Assembly: GCA_035652235.1 (NCBI GenBank)
Contig: DASREE010000018.1
Coordinates: 45,330 to 109,329 of the forward strand
From: PALSA-612 sp035652235
Lineage (GTDB): Bacteria; Actinomycetota; Thermoleophilia; Gaiellales; Gaiellaceae
Length of the DNA stretch: 64,000 nucleotides
Reading direction: 5' to 3'
The notes beneath the pieces were generated by a model, which worked only from the letters and a program-made list of their open reading frames with translations, made no database searches and was not told where the DNA came from. A program made the translations under genes and the position numbers. Below are positions 1-7,610 of the stretch, piece by piece (the first letter of the stretch is position 1; each line of letters starts with the position of its first letter).

Positions 1-673
1 TCGCGCCGATGTCCGTCGACACCTCGCAGCCCATCGTCTCGATCCCGCGTGGGACGAGCGTCGGGGGGCCGACGACGGTGACGCGCGCGCCGCACAGCAC
101 GAGCGCCTGGATGTTCGACCGGGCGACGCGCGAGTGGAGGACGTCGCCTACGATCGCGACGTGGACGCCCTCGATCCGGCCGAGCTCCTCCCGGATCGTG
201 TACAGGTCGAGGAGCGCCTGCGTCGGGTGCTGGTGCTTGCCGTCCCCCGCGTTGACGACGTGCGCGCCGCTGACCGAGGCGACGAGCTGCGGCGCGCCGA
301 TCGATGGATGGCGGATGACGATCACGTCCGGGCTGTAGGCGTCGAGCGTGAGCACCGTGTCCTTCAGCGACTCGCCCTTGTCGACGGAGGAGCCGGCCGC
401 CTTCACGGACATGACGTCGGCGGACAGGCGCTTGGCGGCGAGCTCGAAGCTCGAGGACGTCCGGGTGGACGCCTCGAAGAAGAGGTTGACGACCGTGCGG
501 CCGCGCAGCGTGGGCAGCTTCTTCACCTCCCGCTGCGACGCGTGCTCGAAGGCGCGGGCGGTCGCGAGCAGGCGCTCCACGTCCTCCCGCGTCAGGTCGT
601 GGATCGAGAGCAGGTGCCGTCGCCGCGGCCGGGCCGGCGGGAGCTCCTCCCGGATGACGCGGATCTCGGTCAT
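1..673 (-). CDS. pyrB: aspartate carbamoyltransferase, catalytic chain (partial)
   Basis: Condenses carbamoyl phosphate with L-aspartate in the first committed step of pyrimidine synthesis, in the cytoplasm. Only the N-terminal 224 codons are present; the 3' end lies beyond the left edge. The carbamoyl-phosphate signature FFEASTRTSSSFE and the later HPTQALLDLYT motif are intact and in the normal order. The ATG at 673-671 overlaps the pyrR stop as ATGA, so translation is probably coupled to pyrR and shares its control. The N-terminus has a short basic run (residues 14-19) before the conserved HLLSIHDL segment. No frame disruption is seen. Confidence 0.95.
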   Translation of the reverse strand, partial: MTEIRVIREELPPARPRRRHLLSIHDLTREDVERLLATARAFEHASQREVKKLPTLRGRTVVNLFFEASTRTSSSFELAAKRLSADVMSVKAAGSSVDKGESLKDTVLTLDAYSPDVIVIRHPSIGAPQLVASVSGAHVVNAGDGKHQHPTQALLDLYTIREELGRIEGVHVAIVGDVLHSRVARSNIQALVLCGARVTVVGPPTLVPRGIETMGCEVSTDIGA

Positions 674-1263
674 GGCCGAACCTCCTCCTCGGGGGCGGGG
701 ATGAGCAGCACCCGATCGATCTCGTCGACCTCGACGAGCTGCACCTGGACGCGCTCGGAACGGGCGGTCGGCAGGTTCTTGCCGACGTAGTCGGGCCGGA
801 TCGGGAGCTCGCGGTGGCCGCGGTCGCAGATGACCGCGAGCTGCACGCGCGCGGGCCGGCCGTAGTCGAAGAGCGCCTCGATGGCGGCGCGGATCGTGCG
901 GCCGGTGTAGAGGACGTCGTCGACGAGGACGCAGGTCTTGCCCTCGAGGGCGAAGTCGAAGCGCGTCGAGCGGACGAGCGGTTGCGGGTGCAGCGGGGCC
1001 TCGTGGCCGCGCACGTGCACGTCGTCCCGGTAGAAGGTGATGTCGACCGTGCCGAGCTCGACGCGGACGCCGGCGAAATCCTCGATCAGACGGCGCAGCC
1101 GCTGGGCGAGGAAGACGCCGCGGGTGTGGATGCCGACGAGCGCGACCCGCCCGAGATCGGCGTTCCCCTCGATGATCTCGTGGGCGATGCGGTGGAGCGT
1201 GCGCTGCAGCGCATCTGCGTCGAGGAGCACCCGCTCGCCGGCGGGAGCATGTGCAGCGTTCAT
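670..1263 (-). CDS. pyrR: bifunctional pyr operon regulator / uracil phosphoribosyltransferase PyrR
   Basis: PyrR binds pyr mRNA in response to uridine nucleotides and represses pyrimidine genes; it also has weak uracil phosphoribosyltransferase activity. The 197-residue length is slightly above the usual 180. The PRPP-binding loop LVDDVLYTGRTIRAA is intact, preceded by the GIHTRGVFLA segment typical of the family. The ATG at 1263-1261 follows an AAAGGAG ribosome-binding site that lies in the 3' arm of the leader hairpin at 1269-1301. The gene is first in its operon and overlaps pyrB by four bases. Confidence 0.95.
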   Translation of the reverse strand: MNAAHAPAGERVLLDADALQRTLHRIAHEIIEGNADLGRVALVGIHTRGVFLAQRLRRLIEDFAGVRVELGTVDITFYRDDVHVRGHEAPLHPQPLVRSTRFDFALEGKTCVLVDDVLYTGRTIRAAIEALFDYGRPARVQLAVICDRGHRELPIRPDYVGKNLPTARSERVQVQLVEVDEIDRVLLIPAPEEEVRP

Positions 1264-1268
1264 CCGAC

Positions 1269-1301
1269 TCCTTTCCGGCCTCGCTGGACCGGGTTAAAGG
1301 A
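1269..1301 (-). promoter_or_regulatory. PyrR-binding mRNA hairpin that covers the pyrR ribosome-binding site
   Basis: Read on the minus strand, the leader folds as outer stem TCCTTT (1301-1296) with AAAGGA (1274-1269), and inner stem CCGG (1292-1289) with CCGG (1278-1275), around the loop TCCAGCGAGG (1288-1279). The loop matches the conserved PyrR-binding loop (UCCAGAGAGG in Bacillus). AAAGGA is also the Shine-Dalgarno sequence of pyrR, so bound PyrR should block translation, as described for mycobacteria. No terminator/antiterminator pair was seen. Confidence 0.85.
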
Positions 1302-1317
1302 CTCCGTACCGCCGGGC

Positions 1318-1323
1318 AGTCTA
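1318..1323 (-). promoter_or_regulatory. -10 box of the pyr operon
   Basis: TAGACT on the minus strand. Transcription starting about seven bases downstream would give a leader of roughly 48 nucleotides, just enough for the PyrR hairpin. No clear -35 box is visible. Confidence 0.55.
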
Positions 1324-1460
1324 GCGAGAGGAACGGACGAACCGGACGATGCCCGCCCACTCGTGCCAGCCGGATTCGGGCGTCCGCGGCCGACGGGGGA
1401 GGCGGACGCGAATACGGCGAGTGGCAGGAGGAGCGCCAACGGCGCATCGGGCGACGGGAG

Positions 1461-2216
1461 CTACGCGGCTGGAGGCTCGCCCGGCTGCTCGGCGACGACG
1501 AGGAGCCACTCGAGCGCCTGCTCGACCCGGTCGGGGAGCTCGGCCTCCGCCCGCTCGCTGCCGGAGCGGAGCTCCTCCTCCGAGACGAGGTCGAAGGTGG
1601 AGATATGCCGCCCGTGGATCCGCTCGAGCGCCTCCGCTCGCGTCAGCGTCCGGCGCTGGCTCAGGCGAAGGGAGCGGACAGCGCCGAAACCGGCGGCAGC
1701 GAGCTCGGCACGCAGCCCTGCCTCGTCGGGGAAGCGCCTGCGGTCGATGCGGGCGATCGATGGGAAGAAGCGGTTCAACCAGTGCCTCTCGAAGTGCGCT
1801 GGATCGAAGGTGACGACCGCGAGACGGCCCTCGCGGCCGAGCACGCGCGCCGCCTCGCGCAGCGCCGCCGGCCGCTCGAGCAGGTGCAGGGCGAGCCACA
1901 TGACGGCGCGTTCGAACCAGCCGTCCGTGAACGGGAGCCGCTCGGCCCGGCTCTGGCGCAGGCCGACGCCTCGCGGAACCCTCGCCGCGGCGACCGAGAG
2001 CATCTCGGGCGAGGCGTCGACACCCCACGCCCGCGCGCCGACCCGCTCGGCGAGGGCCGCGCACAGGCGCCCGGTGCCGCAGCCGATGTCGAGGACGCGG
2101 CGGCCGCGCAGGTCAGCCTCGGCGACGAGGAGCTCGAAGAGCTCCCACCAGCTGTCGTCGACCGGCCGGATGCGGTCGTACGACTCCGCGCGGCGACCGA
2201 AGTCCGGCGAGCTCAC
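1461..2216 (-). CDS. class I SAM-dependent methyltransferase
   Basis: A 251-residue Rossmann-fold methyltransferase of the UbiE/Methyltransf_11 type; the substrate cannot be told. Motif I is VLDIGCGTGRLCAAL (about residues 41-55), followed by the acidic GVDASPEML strand, an AERLPFTDGWFE post-II segment and a LREAARVLGREGRLAVVTF motif III. The C-terminal half (WLNRFFPSIARI onward) resembles proteins annotated only as methyltransferases. The GTG start lies 19 bases after the DUF2007-like gene, in the same direction as rnz, so it is probably the last gene of the rnz operon. Confidence 0.85.
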   Translation of the reverse strand: MSSPDFGRRAESYDRIRPVDDSWWELFELLVAEADLRGRRVLDIGCGTGRLCAALAERVGARAWGVDASPEMLSVAAARVPRGVGLRQSRAERLPFTDGWFERAVMWLALHLLERPAALREAARVLGREGRLAVVTFDPAHFERHWLNRFFPSIARIDRRRFPDEAGLRAELAAAGFGAVRSLRLSQRRTLTRAEALERIHGRHISTFDLVSEEELRSGSERAEAELPDRVEQALEWLLVVAEQPGEPPAA

Positions 2217-2235
2217 CGGCCGGAGGAGGAGCGCC

Positions 2236-2466
2236 TCAGTCGGAGGTGACCTCGTCGGGATCGCTCATGGCCTCGATCGCATGCAGCGCCGCCTCGAGGG
2301 CGGAGGCGGCCACGAGCACCTTCTGCGGTGCATCCTCGGTGGACGAGGGGTGGTGGTCGACAGCCGTCTCGAGCTCGGATGCGATCCCTGCCGAGCTGAG
2401 GATCGCCTGAATCTCCTCGGCCTCCGCGATGTCCTCTGCGAGCGCTACCTGGACCAGTTCGGTCAT
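2236..2466 (-). CDS. DUF2007-like small protein
   Basis: A 76-residue acidic protein with no signal or membrane segment. The opening (VQVALAEDIAEAEEIQAILSS) and the closing KVLVAASALEAALHAIEA match the small alpha/beta fold of DUF2007, called a putative signal-transducing domain, function unknown. The ATG overlaps the rnz stop as ATGA, so it is probably translated with rnz. A link to RNA maturation is suggested only by this coupling. Confidence 0.6.
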   Translation of the reverse strand: MTELVQVALAEDIAEAEEIQAILSSAGIASELETAVDHHPSSTEDAPQKVLVAASALEAALHAIEAMSDPDEVTSD

Positions 2467-3473
2467 GCCGCTCCTTCCTCGCCGACGGTGACCGTCTCCT
2501 CGGCGGTGGGTGCCTGCGCGCGGCCGTACACCGCGCCGCCTTTCACGAGCCGGGGTCCGCCTCGTTCCTCGAACGCGACGTCGATCGTATCGAAGTCCTT
2601 CGGCACCACCGTCGGCTCGAACACGCTGCGAGCCTCGCGGGCGGCGTCGCGGCCGAGATAGCGGTTGGACAGGTGGACGAGCGCGAGCAGCGCCACCTCG
2701 GCCTCGCGGGCGATGAGCGCCGCGTCGAGCGCCGTCGAGTGCATCGTCTCCCGGGCGCGCCCCTGCTCATCCTCGAGGAACGTCGCCTCGTGCACGAGCA
2801 CGTCCGCACCGCGGACCGCCTCGACCACCTCCGAGGACGGCGCGGTGTCGCCCGTGATCGCGAGCTTGCGTCCGCGGCGGGCCGGGCCGAGCACCTGGTC
2901 GGGCGTGATGATCCGGCCGTCCGCGAGCGTGACGTGCTCCCCTCGCTGCAGCGCTCCGCGTTCGGGGCCGGCGGGGACGCCGAGCTCGTCTGCCCTGCGC
3001 ACGTCGAACCGGCCGGGGCGAGCATCCTCGACGATCGCGTAGCCGGCGGCGCGGACGCCGTGCAGGACCGGGAACACCTGGATCCGGTAGCCGACCCGCG
3101 CCAGCTCGTCGCCGGGGCGCAGCTCGACCAGCCGGTAGTCGTAGGTCAGCCGGCCGAAGATGCGACGCAAATCGCCGAACAGCTCGCGCAGCCCGGGCGG
3201 GCCGTAGATCGTGATCGGTTGCTCGCGGCCGCGGAGGGCGAACGTCTTCAGCATGCCGGGCAGCCCGAGGTAGTGGTCGGCGTGGTAGTGGGTCAGGAAG
3301 ACCTCGGCGAGGTCGACGAGACCGACGGAGGAGAGCAGCAGCTGCCGCTGCGTTCCCTCGCCGCAGTCGAACAGCAGCCGCTCCCCGCCGCGCCGCACGA
3401 GCAACGCGGGGGCGCCGCGGAAGCCCGTCGGCATCGATCCGGAGGTGCCGAGGAAGACGAGATCGAGGTCCAC
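2463..3473 (-). CDS. rnz: ribonuclease Z (tRNA 3'-processing endonuclease)
   Basis: Cuts the 3' trailer from tRNA precursors that lack an encoded CCA. This suits the genome: three of the four tRNAs here have no encoded CCA. The metallo-beta-lactamase fold opens with FLGTSGSMP; the zinc motif is H62-x-H64-x-D66-H67 (THYHADHYLGLPG), followed by ITGDTAPS and VHEATF with downstream histidines. At 336 residues it is slightly longer than the usual 310. The GTG start lies six bases after a TACAAT box (3485-3480), so the mRNA is probably leaderless. It heads the rnz, DUF2007-like, methyltransferase cluster. Confidence 0.92.
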   Translation of the reverse strand: MDLDLVFLGTSGSMPTGFRGAPALLVRRGGERLLFDCGEGTQRQLLLSSVGLVDLAEVFLTHYHADHYLGLPGMLKTFALRGREQPITIYGPPGLRELFGDLRRIFGRLTYDYRLVELRPGDELARVGYRIQVFPVLHGVRAAGYAIVEDARPGRFDVRRADELGVPAGPERGALQRGEHVTLADGRIITPDQVLGPARRGRKLAITGDTAPSSEVVEAVRGADVLVHEATFLEDEQGRARETMHSTALDAALIAREAEVALLALVHLSNRYLGRDAAREARSVFEPTVVPKDFDTIDVAFEERGGPRLVKGGAVYGRAQAPTAEETVTVGEEGAA

Positions 3474-3581
3474 CCGTCGATTGTAGGGTGCCTGCGCCGC
3501 GTCCCCTCGGCGGGCACGCCGGCACGGCGAGCCGCGGGCGAGCTCCCGTCGAACGGAGCTGCGATCACCGATGACCGGCTC

Positions 3582-3827
3582 CTAGCCGGACGGCAGCACG
3601 AGCCGCTCGCCGGGCGTGATCGCAGCGCCGGACAGGTGGTTCCGTCTCTCGATCCGCCACACGCCCTCGCGCGGGTCGCCCGCGTAGCGCGCCGACGCGA
3701 TCGCCCACAGCGTGTCGCCGGGCCTGACGACGTACCTCTGCTCCCGCCCTGCCCCCGTCGACTGCCGGGCGAGCACGGCCCCGAGCAGCGTCGCGATCGC
3801 GACGACGATGAGCACCTTTCCGAACAC
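3582..3827 (-). CDS. small membrane-anchored LysM protein
   Basis: An 81-residue protein with one hydrophobic segment near the N-terminus (about residues 3-20), then a single LysM domain: RYVVRPGDTLWAIASARYAG to ITPGERLVLPSG. LysM binds peptidoglycan, so the domain should face the cell wall. The layout (membrane anchor plus LysM) resembles YneA-type cell-division inhibitors, but no lexA is adjacent, so that role is not claimed. The GTG start is nine bases after a TACCCT box (3842-3837). Confidence 0.8.
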   Translation of the reverse strand: MFGKVLIVVAIATLLGAVLARQSTGAGREQRYVVRPGDTLWAIASARYAGDPREGVWRIERRNHLSGAAITPGERLVLPSG

Positions 3828-3861
3828 GCGTTCGTCAGGGTAGATCGAACAGGCGTTCGTG

Positions 3862-4896
3862 TCAAGGCAGGTCCGGCAGGCGGGCGAGCACGGCGTCGAG
3901 CAGCCGTCCGGCCCCGAAGCGCACAGGGTCGTCCGCCGGCAGCCCCGTCTCGGCGGCCGCCTGGGCGATCGCCGCCCGCGCTGCGTCCTCGTCGAGGAGC
4001 CGCGTGTTGACGGCGACGGCGGCGACCAGCGCCGGCCGAGCGCGCAGCGCGATGCGCTCGTGCAGCTCGACCAGCTCGGGCAGGCTCGCGAGCGGGTGGC
4101 CGGGAAAGCCCTCGTGCTCGGTCGAGCCGGCGAGGTGACAGAGCACGAACGCGTGCGGGGCCGACCCGTGCACGAGTCCGAGCGTCACCCCCGAGTAGGC
4201 GGGGTGCGTGATCGCCCCCTGCCCCTCGACGAACAGCAGGCGTCCGCCCCGCTCCGCGCCCTCGACGACGAGCCGCTCGGCCGCCCCTGCGACGAAGTCC
4301 GCGACGACGGCGTCGACGGCCAGCCCCCACCCTGCGATCGCCATCCCCGTCTGGCCGGTGGGGACGAAGGCCGACGGGAGGCCGCGCCGGCGGGCCTCGA
4401 AGTCGAGCTCGAGCGCGACCGTCATCTTCCCGATCGCGCAGTCGGAGCCGACGGTGAGGACGATCCGCGCCGCGACCCGCAGGTTCTCGCCGGTCGGGAC
4501 GCCGAGCTGCTCGGGCGGACGGCGCAGATCGCGGAGCCGGACGCCGTGACGGCGGGCGAGCGCGGCCAGCTCCGGGTCGTCGGCGACGAACTCGTGCAGG
4601 CCGTTCTCGACGTCGAGCCCCTTGGCGATGCAGCTCTTCAGGAGCTCCCGCCACTTGGGCGGGAAGCGACCGCCGGCCGTGGCCACGCCGACGATCGCCG
4701 TCGTCGGGTTGAAACAGAGCGCCTCGTTGACCGAGCCGACGATCGGCACCCCGTCCTGCGTCTCGCCGGCGCGCGTCGAGTCGAGCATCGCGACGACCGG
4801 TGTCAGCGCGTAGCGGATGATGCCGCGAGCGGTCTTGCCGTAGTGCGGATCAGCCGAGTAGTCCTCGGCGAGGACGAGGTAGCGCTTCTCCTTCAC
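3862..4896 (-). CDS. dgcN: DUF1611 / DgcN-like D-glutamate N-acetyltransferase
   Basis: A 344-residue DUF1611 protein. Characterised DgcN acetylates D-glutamate, and its partner DgcA racemises the N-acetyl product. An N-terminal Rossmann-like part (LVLAEDYSADPHYGKTA) precedes a P-loop-like TVGSDCAIGKMTVALEL motif (about residues 148-164) and the conserved VPTGQTGM and FVEGQGAITHPAYSG segments. The GTG start overlaps the stop of the short ORF at 4893-5015. The dgcA-like gene directly upstream supports the call; substrate specificity is inferred from that pairing. Confidence 0.8.
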   Translation of the reverse strand: MKEKRYLVLAEDYSADPHYGKTARGIIRYALTPVVAMLDSTRAGETQDGVPIVGSVNEALCFNPTTAIVGVATAGGRFPPKWRELLKSCIAKGLDVENGLHEFVADDPELAALARRHGVRLRDLRRPPEQLGVPTGENLRVAARIVLTVGSDCAIGKMTVALELDFEARRRGLPSAFVPTGQTGMAIAGWGLAVDAVVADFVAGAAERLVVEGAERGGRLLFVEGQGAITHPAYSGVTLGLVHGSAPHAFVLCHLAGSTEHEGFPGHPLASLPELVELHERIALRARPALVAAVAVNTRLLDEDAARAAIAQAAAETGLPADDPVRFGAGRLLDAVLARLPDLP

Positions 4897-5015
4897 GCCG
4901 CTCGGCCCGCTGCCGCGAGCCCCTCCCGGGCTCGCTCGCCGAGCAGCTCGTCGGCGGCGCCGCCCCAGTCGACCGCCTCCACGCGAGAAAGGCCGTCGAC
5001 GAGCTCGTCACGCAC
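4893..5015 (-). CDS. candidate 40-residue coupled ORF between dgcA and dgcN
   Basis: A GTG at 5015-5013 overlaps the dgcA stop (5010-5008), and the TGA at 4895-4893 overlaps the dgcN GTG. The frame therefore fills the gap between the two genes exactly. The product (MRDELVDGLSRVEAVDWGGA...) is acidic and probably helical, with codon use like its neighbours. It could be a small partner protein, a remnant of a longer gene, or a chance reading frame that carries ribosomes from dgcA to dgcN. No family is recognised. Confidence 0.4.
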   Translation of the reverse strand: MRDELVDGLSRVEAVDWGGAADELLGERAREGLAAAGRAA

Positions 5016-6021
5016 GGGGCGCAACGCCGAGACCGGGCGTGTCGGGAGGAAGCTGTACGCCGTCGACGAGCTCGATCCCGGGCCACGGATCGCCGCGCAG
5101 GAGCAGGTTGCCGTCGAGGTCGACGTGGTCGCAGAGCGACGCGATGTGGGCGGCGGGGGCGATGCCGAGCCCGGACTCGACCATGCAGCCGAGCATGACG
5201 CCGAGGCCGAGAGCGCGCGCGGCGTGCGCCATCCGCACCGCTTCCCGGATGCCGCCGGACTTGCCCAGCTTGATGTTGATCCCGTGCGCGATCTCGGCGC
5301 AGGCGCGGACGTCGGCGAGCGTGTGGCAGTCCTCGTCGACGTAGATCGGGAGCGGCGAGGCCGCGCGGAGCCGGACGCCCGCCCGGTCGCCCGCCCGCAG
5401 CGGTTGCTCGCAGTACTCGACGCCGAGCGCGGCCAGCTGCGGGAGGGCATCGAGCGCCTCGTCGAGCGACCAGTACTCGTTGACGTCGACCTGGAGCGGG
5501 AGCGCCGTGGCGGCGCGCACCGAGCGAACCCGTTCGACGTCGAGCCCGTCGCGGCCGCCGAGCTTGAGCTTCAGGCGGAGGAAGCGCCCACCCTGCGCGG
5601 CTCGCTCCGCCTTGCGGGCCATCTCGTCGGGATCGCCGAGCCCGATCGTCCACGAGGTCGGTGGCCCCGCGCGTCGCAGGCCGAGCAGCCTCCACACCGG
5701 CACCCCGGCCAGCTTCCCGCACAGGTCGTGCAGGGCCGCGTCGAGCGCGGAGCGGGCCGCCGGCTCGCGGCTCGGTAGCCGGGCGTGGATCTCGTCGAGC
5801 GCCCACGGGTCGTCGCCGACAAGCGGCGCGTGCTCCTCGACGTAGGCGAGCGCCGACGCCGCCGACTGCTCGTAGCGCGCGATCGGCGCCGCCTCGCCGT
5901 AGCCGACCACGTCGCCGTGGTGGATCGAGACCTGCACCACCTCGGCCACGTCCTGGCTCTCGCGCGCGATGCGGAACGTCTCCGCGAGCGGGAGCGCGGC
6001 GATGCTCGCGGACACCTGCAC
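5008..6021 (-). CDS. dgcA: enolase-superfamily racemase/epimerase (DgcA / dipeptide epimerase type)
   Basis: A 337-residue member of the muconate-lactonising/dipeptide epimerase subgroup. Catalytic elements are visible: the KxK lysines in LRLKLKLGG, metal ligands in LQVDVNEYW, EYCEQPL and IYVDEDCH, and the second catalytic lysine in INIKLGKSGG. Next to a DgcN homologue it is most likely the N-acetyl-D-glutamate racemase of the DgcN-DgcA route; an L-Ala-D/L-Glu epimerase role in murein recycling is the alternative. The GTG start follows a TAGGGT box (6033-6028) by six bases, so the transcript is probably leaderless. Confidence 0.85.
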   Translation of the reverse strand: MQVSASIAALPLAETFRIARESQDVAEVVQVSIHHGDVVGYGEAAPIARYEQSAASALAYVEEHAPLVGDDPWALDEIHARLPSREPAARSALDAALHDLCGKLAGVPVWRLLGLRRAGPPTSWTIGLGDPDEMARKAERAAQGGRFLRLKLKLGGRDGLDVERVRSVRAATALPLQVDVNEYWSLDEALDALPQLAALGVEYCEQPLRAGDRAGVRLRAASPLPIYVDEDCHTLADVRACAEIAHGINIKLGKSGGIREAVRMAHAARALGLGVMLGCMVESGLGIAPAAHIASLCDHVDLDGNLLLRGDPWPGIELVDGVQLPPDTPGLGVAPRA

Positions 6022-6062
6022 GGCGGTACCCTACTCGCCGCGGCCGGCTGTACGTTCTGCCG

Positions 6063-7145
6063 GTGCGAGAGCTCGAGGTCCGCCGCCGGAGCAGGGCTCG
6101 CTCAAGCGGACGCGGGCGGGTCCGCCACCTGCTGCCGGTCGCGCTCGCCGTCGCTCTCACCGCGCTCACGTTCGCGTTCGTCCTTCCACGGATCGCGAGC
6201 TACCGGGACGTGTGGGACGTCGTACGCGGACTCTCCTGGCTCAGCATCCTCGCCGTGGCGGGCGCAACCGTCCTCAACATCCTCACCTTCGCGCCGCCCT
6301 GGATGGCGTGCCTGCCGGGGCTCGGAATGTGGCGAGCGCTGCTCGTCACGCAGGCCTCGACCGCGAGCACCTACGTCGCTCCCGGCGGGGCGGCTCCGGG
6401 GATGGCCGTCTCGTTCGCAATGCTGCGCGGCTGGGGGTACACGGCCCGGCAGGTCGCGGTCACCGTCGCCGTCACGGGCGTCTGGAACCAGCTCGTGATC
6501 TTCGGCTCGCCGGCCGTCGCGCTCGCCCTCCTGACGGTGGTCGGCGAGCGGAACCCGCTGCTGCAGACGTTCGCGCTGGCCGGACTCGTCGTCTTCGTCG
6601 CCGCCGTCGCGCTGTTCGCGGCCGCGCTCGCGAGTGCGGATCTCGCCCGCTGGGCCGGCGACCTCGCCGCACGCGCGGCCGCGCTCGCACAGCGCCTGGC
6701 GCGCCGCGGTCCGGTCCGCTTCGACGGCGAGAGCCTCGTCCGCTTCCGGACCGACACGCTGGAGCTGCTCGGGCGGCGCTGGCACGTGCTCACAGCCGGT
6801 GCGCTGGCCGGGCAGCTGAGCGTGTTCTTCGTGCTGTGGGTGTGCCTGCGCGTGATCGGTGTCTCGTCGGGCGCACTCACCGGCGTCGAGATCTTCTCCT
6901 CCTGGTCGATCGTCCGCGTGCTCGGGTCGCTCCCGATCACGCCCGGCGGTATCGGCGTCGTCGAGCTCGGCCTGACCTCGCTGCTCGTCGGCTTCGGCGG
7001 CGGGCATGCCAAGGTGGTGGCCGGGGTTCTCCTCTACCGCTTCCTTACCGTCGTCCCCACGCTGCTGCTCGGCTTCGTCGCCGCCGTCACCTGGAGGCGC
7101 CACCACCCGGGCGCGATGGCGGGAGCCGCGCCCCGGGTAGACTGA
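6063..7145 (+). CDS. YbhN/UPF0104-type lysylphosphatidylglycerol synthase-like membrane protein
   Basis: A 360-residue integral membrane protein with about eight hydrophobic segments and no soluble catalytic domain. It matches the transmembrane (flippase-like) part of MprF/YbhN proteins, including the ITPGGIGVVELGL motif near residue 295. The substrate is unknown; family members move or modify lipids. The start was set at the GTG at 6063, six bases after TACGTT (6051-6056). The gene is divergent from dgcA with 41 bases between start codons. The stop lies next to the tRNA-Arg promoter. Confidence 0.8.
   Translation: MRELEVRRRSRARSSGRGRVRHLLPVALAVALTALTFAFVLPRIASYRDVWDVVRGLSWLSILAVAGATVLNILTFAPPWMACLPGLGMWRALLVTQASTASTYVAPGGAAPGMAVSFAMLRGWGYTARQVAVTVAVTGVWNQLVIFGSPAVALALLTVVGERNPLLQTFALAGLVVFVAAVALFAAALASADLARWAGDLAARAAALAQRLARRGPVRFDGESLVRFRTDTLELLGRRWHVLTAGALAGQLSVFFVLWVCLRVIGVSSGALTGVEIFSSWSIVRVLGSLPITPGGIGVVELGLTSLLVGFGGGHAKVVAGVLLYRFLTVVPTLLLGFVAAVTWRRHHPGAMAGAAPRVD
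7138..7143 (+). promoter_or_regulatory. -10 box of tRNA-Arg
   Basis: TAGACT ends nine bases before the mature tRNA 5' end and overlaps the last codons and stop of the preceding membrane-protein gene. Confidence 0.5.
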
Positions 7146-7152
7146 GCCGAAC

Positions 7153-7225
7153 GCGCCTGTAGCTCAGGGGATAGAGCGTGCGCCTCCGGAGCGCAAGGCC
7201 GCAGGTTCGAATCCTGCCAGGCGCA
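7153..7225 (+). tRNA. tRNA-Arg (anticodon CCG)
   Basis: A complete 73-nt cloverleaf. Acceptor GCGCCTG (7153-7159) pairs with CAGGCGC (7218-7224), with discriminator A at 7225. The anticodon stem TGCGC/GCGCA encloses CTCCGGA, giving anticodon CCG, which reads CGG. The T-loop has the standard GTTCGAATC. The 3' CCA is not encoded and must be added after processing. Confidence 0.95.
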
Positions 7226-7298
7226 TCGAGCGCCGGCGGGGGCCGCCGACGCGTGCCGCGCCGGCTACCTCCGCCGCCGGCGTAACCGAGCGCGTCGC

Positions 7299-7493
7299 TC
7301 AGGCGGGATGGGACCGCTCGAACTCGTCGCGCGTCTCCAGGTGCGGGCTCTCCCAGCGGCGCCGTCCCGTGCGGGGGTCACGGAACTGGTCCCCGTGGCG
7401 CGCGAGCGGGCTCACCTCGAACAGTCCGTATCCGAGCCAGACGAGCACGCCGACCACGAACACCATCGCGAGCGTGATCCAGAGCGCGGTCAT
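7299..7493 (-). CDS. small single-pass membrane protein
   Basis: A 64-residue protein starting MTALWITLAMVFVVGVLVWL: one N-terminal transmembrane segment followed by a polar tail rich in Arg, Glu and Asp. The ATG at 7493 was preferred over the one 21 bases upstream because AAGGAGG ends a few bases before it. No family is recognised; the tail presumably faces the cytoplasm. Confidence 0.6.
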   Translation of the reverse strand: MTALWITLAMVFVVGVLVWLGYGLFEVSPLARHGDQFRDPRTGRRRWESPHLETRDEFERSHPA

Positions 7494-7610
7494 GTACTCC
7501 TCCTTCTGCGCCATCCATGCTCGCCTCGTACCCGCTTCCTGCCATCGGCGGAAACCACGATCGCCGATGCGGGCGAACCCGGTCTGCCACGGCCGCCGCC
7601 GGCACGGACC

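Noticed and set aside
814..2661. A 615-codon plus-strand open frame across pyrR, the methyltransferase and part of rnz
   Set aside because: It is antisense to well-recognised genes and rich in Arg, Ala and Gly with no motif; long spurious frames are expected at this base composition. The same holds for frames at 2673-4010, 3859-5778, 14652-16574, 16571-18136 and 17889-19772.
3582..3827. YneA-like cell-division inhibitor
   Set aside because: The anchor-plus-LysM layout is similar, but no LexA gene or SOS box was found nearby, and LysM proteins of this size are common.
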